DNA of 64,000 nt from Bradyrhizobium sp. CIAT3101. GTDB taxonomy: Bacteria > Pseudomonadota > Alphaproteobacteria > Rhizobiales > Xanthobacteraceae. The stretch covers positions 868,001 to 932,000 of the forward strand of contig NZ_CP121634.1 in assembly GCF_029714945.1 (NCBI RefSeq). Reading direction: 5' to 3'. A program made the position numbers and the translations under genes. Shown piece by piece: positions 44,216 to 52,629 of the stretch; position 1 is the first letter of the stretch; every line of letters begins with the position of its first letter. The notes under the pieces were generated by a model, which saw only the letters and a list, made by a program, of their open reading frames with translations, was not told where the DNA came from and made no database searches.

Positions 44216-44647
44216 ATGCCAGAGCTTGCGATTTCCGCCGACAAGGTCGCCTTCATCATCGAGAAGGCCCGCGAATTCGACGTCAAGGAAGCGGCCTCAG
44301 ATCCGGACTCGGGCTCTAATCCGTCCGACGACGACGAGATTGATGTGCTCGAGGACAGCAATTCCGATCCGGTCGCAGCGGAGCTTTCCGGCTTCATCCG
44401 GGCGCTGAACGAGGACGAGCAGCTCGACCTCGTCACGCTGATGTGGCTCGGCCGCGGCGATGGCGATGTGGACGAATGGGACGATCTGCGCGAGCGGGCC
44501 GTGGAAGCGCGCAGCGAATACAAGGCTCCCCGGCGCGAGACGGTGCAATATCTGCTGGGAGAGCCGATGCTCGGCGATCTCCTGGCCGACGGTATGGATG
44601 AGCTCGGCATCGACTGGAGCGACGAGCGGACGACGCCCGTGTCGTAG
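44216..44647 (+). CDS. DUF3775 domain protein
   Basis: A 143-residue, very acidic protein. The pattern VAFIIEKAREFDVKE, DDDEIDVLED and LDLVTLMWLGRGDGD marks the DUF3775 family, of unknown function and common in rhizobia. It is cytoplasmic with no membrane segment. The start has AGGGGGAG upstream. It is the only plus-strand gene in this part of the window. Confidence 0.8.
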   Translation: MPELAISADKVAFIIEKAREFDVKEAASDPDSGSNPSDDDEIDVLEDSNSDPVAAELSGFIRALNEDEQLDLVTLMWLGRGDGDVDEWDDLRERAVEARSEYKAPRRETVQYLLGEPMLGDLLADGMDELGIDWSDERTTPVS

Positions 44648-44687
44648 CGAGCGTTGATTTAAAAGAATCGAGCGGCAGTCTCGGTGC

Positions 44688-44797
44688 AACCTCTCCCGCT
44701 TGCGGGGGAGGTCGGCGCGCAGCGCCGGGTGGGGGCTCTCTCCTCTTAGGGATTGTCCCTTTGCGGAGACACCCTCTCCCGCAAGCGGGAGAGGGAG
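44688..44797. repeat. Family D GC-rich palindromic repeat, copy 4
   Basis: ACCTCTCCCGCTTGCGGGGGAGGT and CCCTCTCCCGCAAGCGGGAGAGGG are each hairpins and pair with each other, around TCGGCGCGCAGCGCC. It lies between the convergent DUF3775 and quinone reductase genes. Confidence 0.8.
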
Positions 44798-44809
44798 CGC
44801 ACTCGACTC

Positions 44810-45799
44810 TCACCGCGCGCAGTCGACGATCACGGTGCCGAGCTTGTCGCCCCTCTCGACGGCCAGATGGGCCTGCGCCGTATCCGACAGCGCGAACTGG
44901 GACGCGACGTTGTGAAGCCGCGGCCCGGCCGCCAGCCATTTTGAAATGTCGGCCTGCGCCGCCGCGAGCAGCGCCGGCGGCAGCGCGAACAACACCAGTG
45001 CGCGTAGCACGATGCACTTCTCCATCAACTCGCGCATCGGGACAACCGGCGTGCGGTTGCCGTTGGTGGCGTAGACCGCGATGGTGGAATTGATCGCCAT
45101 CAGTTTCAGCGTGGTGGCGATGTTGCCGCCGAAATCGACATCGACGACGCGGTCGACGCCGCGCCCGCCGGTAAAGGCCATCGCCTTCGCAACGACGTCC
45201 TCGTCCTTGTAGTTGACCACGAGATCGGCGCCCGCACGCCGGGCCTGCTCGCCCTTCATCGCCGAGCTGACGGTCGCGATCACCTGCGCGCCGCCCCACT
45301 TTGCCAGTTGCACCGCATAGTGCCCGACCGCGCCGGCGCCGCCGGTGACCAGAACGGTCTTGCCGACGATCGGCCCATCCGCAAACAGGCTGCACCACGC
45401 GGTCATCGCGGGGATGCCGAGCGTGGCGCCTTCCGCGAAAGAGAGAGTGTCCGGCAGCGGCGTCACCAGTTGCTCGGCAAGCGCGATGTATTCCGCCGCG
45501 GTGCCGAAGGCGCGGCCGTTGCGCTGGCCGTTGAACAGCCAGACCCGGTCGCCGACCTTGAAGCGTGTCACGCCGTCGCCGATCTGGTCGACGAAGCCGG
45601 CGCCGTCGCTGTTCGGAATCACGCGCGAGAATTCCATCGCGCGATAAGAACCGCCGCGCCTGCCGACATCGGCCGGATTGATGCCGGAGGCTTCCAGGCG
45701 AATGCGGACTTCGCCTGGGCCCGCGACCGGCGTCGCCATCTCACCATAGGTGAGAACGTCGACTGCCGGCCCTGTCTGCTCGTACCAGACCGCTCTCAC
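44810..45799 (-). CDS. NADPH:quinone reductase-like zinc-free MDR oxidoreductase
   Basis: A 329-residue medium-chain reductase. It lacks structural zinc cysteines and carries the quinone-reductase pattern LEASGINPADVGRRGGSY and the NADPH loop VTGGAGAVGHYAVQLAKWGG. It reduces quinones or enones using NADPH. The GTG start at 45799 overlaps the upstream SDR stop (GTGA), so the two are translationally coupled and may act in the same pathway. Confidence 0.9.
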   Translation of the reverse strand: MRAVWYEQTGPAVDVLTYGEMATPVAGPGEVRIRLEASGINPADVGRRGGSYRAMEFSRVIPNSDGAGFVDQIGDGVTRFKVGDRVWLFNGQRNGRAFGTAAEYIALAEQLVTPLPDTLSFAEGATLGIPAMTAWCSLFADGPIVGKTVLVTGGAGAVGHYAVQLAKWGGAQVIATVSSAMKGEQARRAGADLVVNYKDEDVVAKAMAFTGGRGVDRVVDVDFGGNIATTLKLMAINSTIAVYATNGNRTPVVPMRELMEKCIVLRALVLFALPPALLAAAQADISKWLAAGPRLHNVASQFALSDTAQAHLAVERGDKLGTVIVDCAR

Positions 45800-46578
45800 A
45801 GCGTGCCGGGGAAAGCGCCGCCGTCGAGCAAAATGTTCTGGCCGGTGATGAAGCCGGCCTTGGCGCCGCACAGGAAGGCGCAGGCATAGCCGAACTCGTC
45901 GGGCTGGCCGAAACGGCCGGCCGGGTTGAGTTTGGCGCGCTCGGCCAAAATCTGCTCGGGCGTCGTGCCGCGCTTGTCGGCCTCGGCCTTCGCGGTGCCG
46001 GTCAGGCGGTCGGTCTCGAACGGGCCCGGCAAGAGGCCGTTGATGGTGACGTTGTTGATCACGGTCTTGCGCGACAGGCCGGCGATGAAGCCGGTGAGGC
46101 CGGCGCGCGCGCCGTTGGAGAGGCCGAGGATGTCGATCGGCGCCTTCACCGCGGCCGAGGTGATGTTGACGATGCGGCCGAACTTGCGCGCCATCATGCC
46201 GTCGACCGTCGACTTGATCAGCTCGATCGGCGTGAGCATGTTGGCGTCGATCGCCTTGATCCAGTCGTCGCGGGTCCAGTTGCGGAAATCGCCGGGCGGC
46301 GGGCCGCCGGCATTGTTGATGAGAATGTCCGGCTCGGGGCAGGCCTTGAGCACGGCCTCGCGGCCCGCGGGCGTGGTGATGTCGCCGACGATCTCGGTGA
46401 CCTTCACACCCGGATAGGCCTTGCGGATGTCGTCGGCCGTCTTCTTCAGCGCGTCGGCGCCGCGCGCGGTCAGCGTGACGTCAACGCCGGCTTCGGCCAG
46501 CGAGATGGCGCAAGCGCGCCCCAGGCCCTTGCTGGATGCGCAGACGATGGCGCGGCGACCTTTGATCCCAAGATCCAC
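45796..46578 (-). CDS. SDR-family protein lacking the YxxxK motif (LSNGAR type)
   Basis: A 260-residue FabG-like Rossmann protein. CASSKGLG (NAD(P) loop) and NNAGGPPPG are normal, and Ser is present in NITSAAVK. At the active-site helix it reads LGLSNGARAGL where YxxxK is expected, so both Tyr and Lys are missing. Several SDRs share this LSNGAR form, so it is a stable subgroup whose chemistry is unclear. The GTG start at 46578 has GGGAG 7 bases upstream. It is coupled to the quinone reductase gene. Confidence 0.85.
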   Translation of the reverse strand: MDLGIKGRRAIVCASSKGLGRACAISLAEAGVDVTLTARGADALKKTADDIRKAYPGVKVTEIVGDITTPAGREAVLKACPEPDILINNAGGPPPGDFRNWTRDDWIKAIDANMLTPIELIKSTVDGMMARKFGRIVNITSAAVKAPIDILGLSNGARAGLTGFIAGLSRKTVINNVTINGLLPGPFETDRLTGTAKAEADKRGTTPEQILAERAKLNPAGRFGQPDEFGYACAFLCGAKAGFITGQNILLDGGAFPGTL

Positions 46579-46705
46579 AGTTTCACTCCCGAAAATAGCA
46601 GGCAGGTTTTTGGACGGGGCGCACTCTAGCCAAGAGTGATGCCGCTGATAAGGGATGGAGCCGCGTCAAAATGCATGGCGGTCGCCGTGGCGATGCAAAT
46701 GCGCC

Positions 46706-47218
46706 CTAGATACGCCGCTCCTGCTTGAGCCGGTCGATCGCGGCCGCGGCCTCCGGCGGCAGCGACTTGAAGCCCATCTGCCCGACCGCCGAGAACAGCG
46801 GCCGCAGCTGCGACCCGGCAAGGAAGGGCGGCTGGTGGTTGGCCGGGACGATCTGGTCGAACACCAGCACCAGCGTGGTGGCGACGAGGCCGACCCTGAT
46901 GGCGCCGAGCGCGGCGCCGCCGAGCCGGTCGCCGATCCCGGCCTCGCGGATCGTGTCGTCCAGCACGAAGCGGCCGATATATCCGAGCAGCATGCCGACC
47001 ACCAGAAAGATGCCGAAGAACCAGATCCAGTTCTGGACCAGCGGCGCATTCGGATTGCCGGTGATCTGCGGCGCGATCATCGGCATCAGCGAGACCGCGA
47101 TGGGGGCGGCGAGGAGATAGGCGAGGATGGTCATGGCGCTGCGCAGCAGACCGGTCTTGAAGCCGAAGCCGATCGCGATGGCGAGCGCGGCATAGACCGC
47201 GAGATCGAAGCTGTTCAT
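46706..47218 (-). CDS. CvpA family membrane protein
   Basis: A 170-residue inner-membrane protein with four helices (~4-27, 28-48, 63-83, 100-125). The CvpA pattern LAVYAALAIAIGFGFKTG, GYIGRFVLDD and IGDRLGGAALGAIRVGL is visible. CvpA affects colicin V production and envelope or purine-linked functions in E. coli; here the role is unknown. The start ATG at 47218 has AGGG upstream. Single gene. Confidence 0.85.
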   Translation of the reverse strand: MNSFDLAVYAALAIAIGFGFKTGLLRSAMTILAYLLAAPIAVSLMPMIAPQITGNPNAPLVQNWIWFFGIFLVVGMLLGYIGRFVLDDTIREAGIGDRLGGAALGAIRVGLVATTLVLVFDQIVPANHQPPFLAGSQLRPLFSAVGQMGFKSLPPEAAAAIDRLKQERRI

Positions 47219-47538
47219 GAGCGAAACCCTGCCGTGGAACGAATGAACGCTGAACCGATCGTTCCGGTTTCAGATCGCTAAAATCGTCGGTATTCTTTCG
47301 CTCCAGCAACTCGGGATTGTGTCGATTCAGGACTATTCGACGTCGGTAAAGAAAGCATCATCAAACACTATTGCCTCAATCGGTGACAGATACTCCGCTG
47401 TCGTCCCGGCGAAGGCCGGGACCCATAACCACAAGCAGCAGTTTGGCGATGACTCGTGGTTACCAGTTCGGCGCATCACGACGCCTCGAGAGTATGGGTC
47501 CCGGCCTTCGCCGGGACGACGATGTGGAGATAACGCCG
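47219..47538. other. 320-base non-coding gap upstream of cvpA
   Basis: The first ~180 bases (47219-47398) presumably hold the promoter of the CvpA gene. The rest is the family A repeat at 47399-47520. No gene with a plausible start is visible. Confidence 0.7.
47399..47520. repeat. Family A palindromic intergenic repeat, copy 3
   Basis: TGTCGTCCCGGCGAAGGCCG at the left and CGGCCTTCGCCGGGACGAC at the right are exact inverted copies; the spacer differs from copies 1 and 2 apart from ACCACAAG/CTCGTGGT-type inner pairing. Confidence 0.85.
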
Positions 47539-49137
47539 CTAACTCAACCGCACCTCCGCCCTGATCATGTCCGCCGCCTTCTCCCCGATCATGATGGTCG
47601 GCGCATTGGTGTTGCCGCCGACCAGCGTCGGCATGATCGAAGCATCGACGATGCGCAGACCGTCCACGCCGTGCACCTTCAGCTTCGGATCGACCACGGC
47701 CGTCGCATCGGTGCCCATCTTGCAGGTGCCGACCGGGTGATAGACGGTGTCGACGCGATTGCGCAAAATGTTGCGGATGTCGTCGTCGGTCGTCACGCTG
47801 GACGTGAACATGTCCTTCTTCTGCAGCGCGCGCAGCGCGGGCGTCTCCATCAGCCGTCGCGTTGTCTTGAAGCCCGCGACCATCGCCTCGAGGTCCTCGT
47901 CCTCCCCCAGGAAGTTCGGATCGATCATTGGAGCGGCGAGCGGGTCCGCGCTCTTCAGCCAGACGCTGCCACGGCTCTTCGGCCGGAGCAGGCAGACATG
48001 GCATGAAAAGCCTGCCTCCTTGTGCTTCTTGCGGCCGTGGTCGTCGAGCATCGCGATGACGAAATGCAGCTGAATGTCCGGCACATCGAGGTCGGGGCGG
48101 GTTTTCAGGAAGCCGCCACACTCGGCGAAATTGCTGGTCATCAGCCCGCGTCGCTCCTTGCGATAGCGCTGGATGGCGCGGAGCAGGGATGGCACCCGAC
48201 TGATCGAGGCGTGAACGAAGTGCGGGTAGTCCGAGGCGTAGACGAACACGAAATCCGGATGGTCCTGCAGATTGCGCCCGACGCCCGGCAGATGATGCGT
48301 GACGTTGATGCCGTGCTTGCCAAGCGCCTCGCCATCGCCGATGCCCGACAGCATCAAGAGCTGCGGTGACTGGAACGCGCCGCCGGCAAGGATCACCTCG
48401 CGGCGGGCGCGCAGCTGTTTCGTCTGCTTGCCCTGCACATATTCGATGCCGACCGCGCGCCCGCCCTCGAACAGGATTTTCGTGGCATGGGCCCCGGTCT
48501 CGACGCGCAGATTGGCCCGCTTGTCGATGTGGGGCTGCAGATAGGCGCGCGCCGCGCTCCAGCGCTCGCCCTTGTGCTGCGTCACCTGGTAGCTGCCGAG
48601 CCCTTCGTGATCGTCGCCGTTGAAGTCGTCGCGGATGCGGAACTGCGCCTCGCGCGCGGCCTGATGAAACACGTCATGGATCGGATTGTCCGAGCGCAGC
48701 CTGTTGACGTGCAGCGGGCCGCCCTTGCCATGATATTCGCCGTCGAAATCGCTGTTGTTCTCCGAACGCTTGAAATAGGGCAGCACGTCGGCGTACGACC
48801 AGCCTTCATTGCCGAGCGCGGCCCAATGGTCGTAGTCCCATTTGTGGCCGCGGATGTAGACCATGGCGTTGATCGCCGAGGAGCCGCCGAGGCCCTTGCC
48901 GCGCGGTTGATAGCCGATACGGCCGTTCAATCCCTTCTGCGGCACGGTATCGAAGGCCCAGTTGGCCGCCTTGTATGGCAGGGCGAGCCCGAACGGCGTG
49001 GTGATCCGCCAATTGTCGTTCGTACCGCCGGCATCGAGCAGTGCCACGGACGTCGCCGCATCCTCCGACAGCCGCCCCGCCACCGCGCAACCGCCGGAGC
49101 CCGCGCCCACGACGATGAAGTCGAATGTGTCAGTCAC
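47539..49137 (-). CDS. GMC-family FAD oxidoreductase, choline/alcohol dehydrogenase-like
   Basis: A 532-residue flavoenzyme. The N terminus has the FAD dinucleotide motif DFIVVGAGSGGCAVAGRL, the GMC signature GKGLGGSSAINAM, and the active-site HPVGTCKMG near the C terminus. It oxidises a primary alcohol to an aldehyde, passing electrons to a quinone or cytochrome. The GTG start at 49137 has AGGGGG upstream; the ATG at 49155 would put that box inside the gene. The aldehyde dehydrogenase at 49312 upstream on the same strand could use its product. Confidence 0.92.
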   Translation of the reverse strand: MTDTFDFIVVGAGSGGCAVAGRLSEDAATSVALLDAGGTNDNWRITTPFGLALPYKAANWAFDTVPQKGLNGRIGYQPRGKGLGGSSAINAMVYIRGHKWDYDHWAALGNEGWSYADVLPYFKRSENNSDFDGEYHGKGGPLHVNRLRSDNPIHDVFHQAAREAQFRIRDDFNGDDHEGLGSYQVTQHKGERWSAARAYLQPHIDKRANLRVETGAHATKILFEGGRAVGIEYVQGKQTKQLRARREVILAGGAFQSPQLLMLSGIGDGEALGKHGINVTHHLPGVGRNLQDHPDFVFVYASDYPHFVHASISRVPSLLRAIQRYRKERRGLMTSNFAECGGFLKTRPDLDVPDIQLHFVIAMLDDHGRKKHKEAGFSCHVCLLRPKSRGSVWLKSADPLAAPMIDPNFLGEDEDLEAMVAGFKTTRRLMETPALRALQKKDMFTSSVTTDDDIRNILRNRVDTVYHPVGTCKMGTDATAVVDPKLKVHGVDGLRIVDASIMPTLVGGNTNAPTIMIGEKAADMIRAEVRLS

Positions 49138-49174
49138 TGATGTTTCCCCCTGCATTCTTCGTTATTTATGAGTT

Positions 49175-49277
49175 CCTCATCCTGAGGAGCGCGGAACGCG
49201 CGTCTCGAAGGATGAAGGCCCGGTCTGTGGCCTCGCCCTTCGAGACGCGCGCCGCTGGCGCGCTCCTCAGGGTGAGG
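49175..49277. repeat. Family C palindromic repeat, copy 3
   Basis: CCTCATCCTGAGGAGCGCG at the left and CGCGCTCCTCAGGGTGAGG at the right are inverted, with inner GCGTCTCGAAGGATGAAGG / CCCTTCGAGACGCGC arms. Confidence 0.85.
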
Positions 49278-49311
49278 GTCCTGCTTTTGTTTCGCTCGCA
49301 ATGATGGATGC

Positions 49312-50757
49312 CTACGACATGAACCGCATCATCTTCTCCAGCCGCGCGATCTTGCCGCCATAGGGCGGATAAAGATCGGCGAGGCGGTTGAATTTCGAGC
49401 GATAGAACACCGGCTTCAGCTTGCTGAACGTGCGAAAACCCCATTCGCCGTGATAGGCGCCGGTGCCGGATGGGCCGACGCCGCCCATCGGCTGGTTGGC
49501 TTGCGCGAAGTGAAACAGGCAGTCGTTGATGGTGACGCCGCCGGAGACGGTGCGCGCCAGCACCTCGTCGCGCGCGTCGCGATCCCTGCCGAACCAGTAC
49601 AGCGCCAGCGGCCGGTCGCGGCGGTTGATGAAGGTGATAGCGTCTGCGGACGCGCGAATGCCAAGCACCGGCAGCACGGGGCCGAAGATCTCCTCCTGCA
49701 TCGCCGCCATCCCTTCGGTGGCCCCGACGATCAGCGTCGGCGGGAATTTGCGGTGCGCCTTCCAGTTCGGATCGTCCGCCTTCGCCGGTTGCAGGATCTT
49801 TGCGCCGCGTTGCGCCGCATCCGCGACCAGCGCTTCGAGCCGCGCATAATGCCGATCGGAGATGATGGAGGTGTAGTCCTTGTTGGCGGGATCGGTGCCG
49901 AACATGCGCCGCATCTGCGCGCGGACCTTTTCAGCGAAGGCCTGCAGCGCGCCCTCCGGCACCAGCACATAGTCGGGCGCGATGCAGGTCTGTCCGGCAT
50001 TGAGCAGCTTGCCGTAGGCGATGCGTTCGGCCGCTTCGTCGAGATCGGCCGACGCATCGATGATCGCCGGCGACTTGCCGCCGAGCTCGAGCGTGACAGG
50101 CGTGAGATTGCGCCCCGCGGCTTCCGCCACCAGCCGCCCGACCCGGGTCGAGCCGGTGAAGACGAGGTGATCGAACGGCAGGTGTGCGAAGGCTTTTGCG
50201 ATCTCGTCCTCGACCCCGGTGACGAGTAACTCTGTCGCATCGAACCTCTCGGCCACCGTCTCCCTCAATAGCGCGGAAAAGTGCGGCACGAGCTCGCTCG
50301 GCTTGATGATGACGCGGTTGCCGGCGGCAATCGCGCCGATCGCCGGCGCGAGCGTCAGCTGCAGCGGATAATTCCACGGCGCGATGATGCCGATCACGCC
50401 GAGCGGCTGCGGCATCAGCCGGTTGCGCGCGGGCAGGAATTGCAGTGCGGTTGCGACGCGCTGCGGCGCCATCCAGGTCTTCAAATGTTTTGTCGCATGC
50501 CGGATCTCGGAGAACACCAGCATCGTCTCGGCGATATTGGTCTCGACCGCCGAGCGGTGGCCGAAATCGGCCGAGATCGCCTTCCGGAACCGCTCTTCAT
50601 TGTCCGCGACCACGGCGCGCAACCGCGCCAGCCGGTCGAGCCGCGCGGCGCAATCAGGCGCCGGCTCGGCGCGGGATCGCGCCGCCATGGCCTGGAAGCT
50701 GTCGTTGAGCGCGGCCAGCGGGGCGCTCGCCAGGGGGTGATCGAACGTGTTGTTCAA
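49312..50757 (-). CDS. Coniferyl-aldehyde-type aldehyde dehydrogenase
   Basis: A 481-residue NAD(P)-dependent aldehyde dehydrogenase. Catalytic E224 (TLELGGKSP) and C258 (NAGQTCIAPDYVL) are intact, and the cofactor site is APWNYPLQLTLAPAIGAIAAGN. The CALDH subgroup is suggested by QTCIAPDYVLV and the C-terminal PPYGGK. The start is a TTG at 50757 with a strong GGGGAGGA 6 bases upstream. It probably oxidises a lignin- or alcohol-derived aldehyde to the acid, downstream of the GMC enzyme. Confidence 0.9.
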   Translation of the reverse strand: MNNTFDHPLASAPLAALNDSFQAMAARSRAEPAPDCAARLDRLARLRAVVADNEERFRKAISADFGHRSAVETNIAETMLVFSEIRHATKHLKTWMAPQRVATALQFLPARNRLMPQPLGVIGIIAPWNYPLQLTLAPAIGAIAAGNRVIIKPSELVPHFSALLRETVAERFDATELLVTGVEDEIAKAFAHLPFDHLVFTGSTRVGRLVAEAAGRNLTPVTLELGGKSPAIIDASADLDEAAERIAYGKLLNAGQTCIAPDYVLVPEGALQAFAEKVRAQMRRMFGTDPANKDYTSIISDRHYARLEALVADAAQRGAKILQPAKADDPNWKAHRKFPPTLIVGATEGMAAMQEEIFGPVLPVLGIRASADAITFINRRDRPLALYWFGRDRDARDEVLARTVSGGVTINDCLFHFAQANQPMGGVGPSGTGAYHGEWGFRTFSKLKPVFYRSKFNRLADLYPPYGGKIARLEKMMRFMS

Positions 50758-51069
50758 GGCGGTCCTCCCCAAATCGGCGTTTCGCCCTCTGTTTTGATGC
50801 CGCAAGCTGGCGGTTTGTGGAACTTCTGGCAAGTCCGTGGCAAATCGGCGGGAATCCGCGCCCGCAACCTGTCATAAAGTCGAAAAAAACGTCCCGGCGG
50901 CCCTTTCCAAAGGCGGTTCGGGTTGGTACATACCCCTCGCACCCGACGGGCTTTGCCCCGGGATTGCCTTCCAGGGAAGCCTTCGGGACGGGAGAAGCAG
51001 CCACGCGAACAGCGTCGGCCCTCAATCCACCGTCCCCGGCCTTTTCGCAGAGGCAAAGCAACGGTTTAA
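50758..51069. other. 312-base non-coding gap between the aldehyde dehydrogenase and tRNA-fMet genes
   Basis: A divergent region that must hold both promoters. I see GC-rich sequence with a run TCGAAAAAAACGTCCC near 50880 but no clear -35/-10 pair, hairpin or gene. Small open frames here (for example 50817-51092) run into the tRNA and are not credible. Confidence 0.6.
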
Positions 51070-51146
<77 letters not shown>

Positions 51147-51172
51147 AATTCGGAATGACCGGTTCCGATACG

Positions 51173-51206
51173 AAAATGGCCCGCTTGATGCGGGCCATTT
51201 TTGTTT
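51173..51206 (+). terminator. Rho-independent terminator of the tRNA-fMet gene
   Basis: Stem ATGGCCCGC/GCGGGCCAT (extended by A:T pairs) around a TTGAT loop, followed by TTTTTGTTTG. A clear intrinsic terminator. Confidence 0.92.
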
Positions 51207-51291
51207 GGGGGCGACGTTATCTCGCCTTGAACCCTCGTGTGTCGCGATCGGCCAGATTCAGACGTTTCGACCCCACCGAGAATCAAATCGG

Positions 51292-51792
51292 CTAGACGGC
51301 TCGCGGAGTGAGTCGGGGAAGCCAGCGCGGCACATCGGCGCAATAGCTTTCATATTCGGCTCCGAAGCTTTCGCGGAGTCCCGGCTCCTCAATGGCAACG
51401 ACCCAAGCGTGAAAAAAGAGCCACATCAACGCACCGTAGCCGAGGAGATGCCAGTCAGCGAATAGCAACGCCTGACCAAGAATGACGGCAACGACTGCAA
51501 CATAGATCGGATTGCGCACATAGCGATATAATCCGCTCACAACGAGATTGCGTGGTGGCGCGATCGGCGCGGGCGTGCCCAGACCCTGCAACGCAAAGCG
51601 CGCAAACGAATCCAACAATCCAGGCACGCCGGCAATAATGAACGCTAGCCCAGCCAAGCGGGTCGCTTCGACGGCCAGGAAGGGTGGCCGAAATTCCCAA
51701 TGCGTGATCAACCACGGGATGACACCCGCCAACATCGCCGGTGCAACGAGGAAAAACAGCGCGGAACCCAGGATTGCCGTGAGCTTCGACAT
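51292..51792 (-). CDS. Isoprenylcysteine-carboxyl-methyltransferase/PEMT-like integral membrane methyltransferase
   Basis: A 166-residue protein with ~4-5 membrane helices. The SAM-binding core pattern GLYRYVRNPIYVAVVAVILGQALL and the final EEPGLRESFGAEYESYCADVPRWLPR are hallmarks of this family (RHPxY/NPxY and ExxLxxxFGxxYxxY). It methylates a thiol, lipid or small molecule at the membrane. It is the last gene of a four-gene minus-strand operon with the ECF sigma factor at 52075, separated by 31 bases from the small CPxC protein gene. The target is unknown. Confidence 0.88.
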   Translation of the reverse strand: MSKLTAILGSALFFLVAPAMLAGVIPWLITHWEFRPPFLAVEATRLAGLAFIIAGVPGLLDSFARFALQGLGTPAPIAPPRNLVVSGLYRYVRNPIYVAVVAVILGQALLFADWHLLGYGALMWLFFHAWVVAIEEPGLRESFGAEYESYCADVPRWLPRLTPRAV

Positions 51793-51823
51793 GCGTCCCG
51801 TCCTTGTCGCAATGTTAATGCAG

Positions 51824-52078
51824 TCATGTCCGGTCAGCGCGTTCAGCGGTTGAATCGCGCCGGCCTTGCGAAAGCGTCTCGACCAGGCCGACTGTCCAGC
51901 ACATTGGGCATCCGCGTAGCGCGACGAGGGCGGCAACGCCCGCGCCAAAGGATAGCCAGGGGTGCGCGGTCTGGTGGACGATGGCCCAAGCGAGCAGCGC
52001 GGCCGCAGCCGCGCCGCGCATCAGGTGTGCGCCCAGGAAGGAACTCCCGAACATGCCGACTCCACGAAAGTAATTCAT
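51824..52078 (-). CDS. Small membrane protein with CPMC motif (DUF2892-like), partner of ECF sigma
   Basis: An 84-residue protein with two hydrophobic segments (~20-38 and ~46-60) and a RGCPMCWTVGLVE motif. The segment HPWLSFGAGVAALVALRGCPMC resembles the C-terminal half of the neighbouring DUF2892 protein (SPLGLLLSAAGVVTLVTGMFGYCPAC), so I regard both as relatives. The polar C-terminal tail QGRRDSTAERADRT is probably cytoplasmic. The start ATG overlaps the ECF sigma stop (ATGA). It may be a thiol-based partner of the sigma factor; function is inferred. Confidence 0.75.
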   Translation of the reverse strand: MNYFRGVGMFGSSFLGAHLMRGAAAAALLAWAIVHQTAHPWLSFGAGVAALVALRGCPMCWTVGLVETLSQGRRDSTAERADRT

Positions 52079-52629
52079 GTGCTCTCTCGTCCGCTGTTCT
52101 TTGTGCCGAGCAGGTATTCGCGCACAAGAGCACGGGCGCGGCGAAGGCGGCTTTTGGCCGCTTCGCGCGTCACGCCGAGCCGCCCGGCGATTTCCCAGAT
52201 CGTCAGATCTTCGAGATCTCGCAGCAGCAGCACTTCGCGATGCGACGGCGAAAGCGACTCGATCGCATCGACCAGGTCTATGCGCAACTCGTCCGGCGGG
52301 ACCTTTGCGAACTCGCGCGACGCTTCCAGGCTGGCGAGCTCCTCGACTCCGCGCATCAGCATCAGCGCGGGCAGCATGCAAAGGCGCGCGATGACAGTCA
52401 CCAGCCAGCCGGCGAGTGCGGCTGGACTGCGGATTGTGCCCACGCGCCGGTACACGACGATGAGTGCTTCTTGCACCACATCTTCGAGGACCGAGGCGCG
52501 GTAGCAAAGGCGCCGGGCGTAACGTCGAATGTCCGGCTGCAGCGCCACCAATAGCTGTGTCAGCGCGTGCCGGTCACCCGACTGTGCCGCGAGCAAGAGA
52601 TCGTCTGATACGCGCGCCAAGGCGGTCAC
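52075..52629 (-). CDS. ECF-type RNA polymerase sigma factor
   Basis: A 184-residue sigma factor with region 2 (~25-85, ALTQLLVALQPDIRRYARRL and DVVQEALIVVYRR) and region 4 (~125-178, LSPSHREVLLLRDLEDLTIWEIAGRLGVTREAAKSRLRRAR). Between them lies an unusually hydrophobic linker (WLVTVIARLCMLPALMLM). The GTG start overlaps the stop of the DUF2892 gene (GTGA). No classical zinc anti-sigma factor is adjacent; instead CPxC membrane miniproteins flank it on both sides, and an ICMT-like methyltransferase completes the operon. It directs transcription of an unknown regulon, perhaps a redox or envelope response. Confidence 0.93.
   Translation of the reverse strand: MTALARVSDDLLLAAQSGDRHALTQLLVALQPDIRRYARRLCYRASVLEDVVQEALIVVYRRVGTIRSPAALAGWLVTVIARLCMLPALMLMRGVEELASLEASREFAKVPPDELRIDLVDAIESLSPSHREVLLLRDLEDLTIWEIAGRLGVTREAAKSRLRRARALVREYLLGTKNSGREST

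Noticed and set aside
35298..49277. Possible CRISPR-like array from repeated palindromes
   Set aside because: Copies are kilobases apart, of different families, and lack regular spacers or cas genes.
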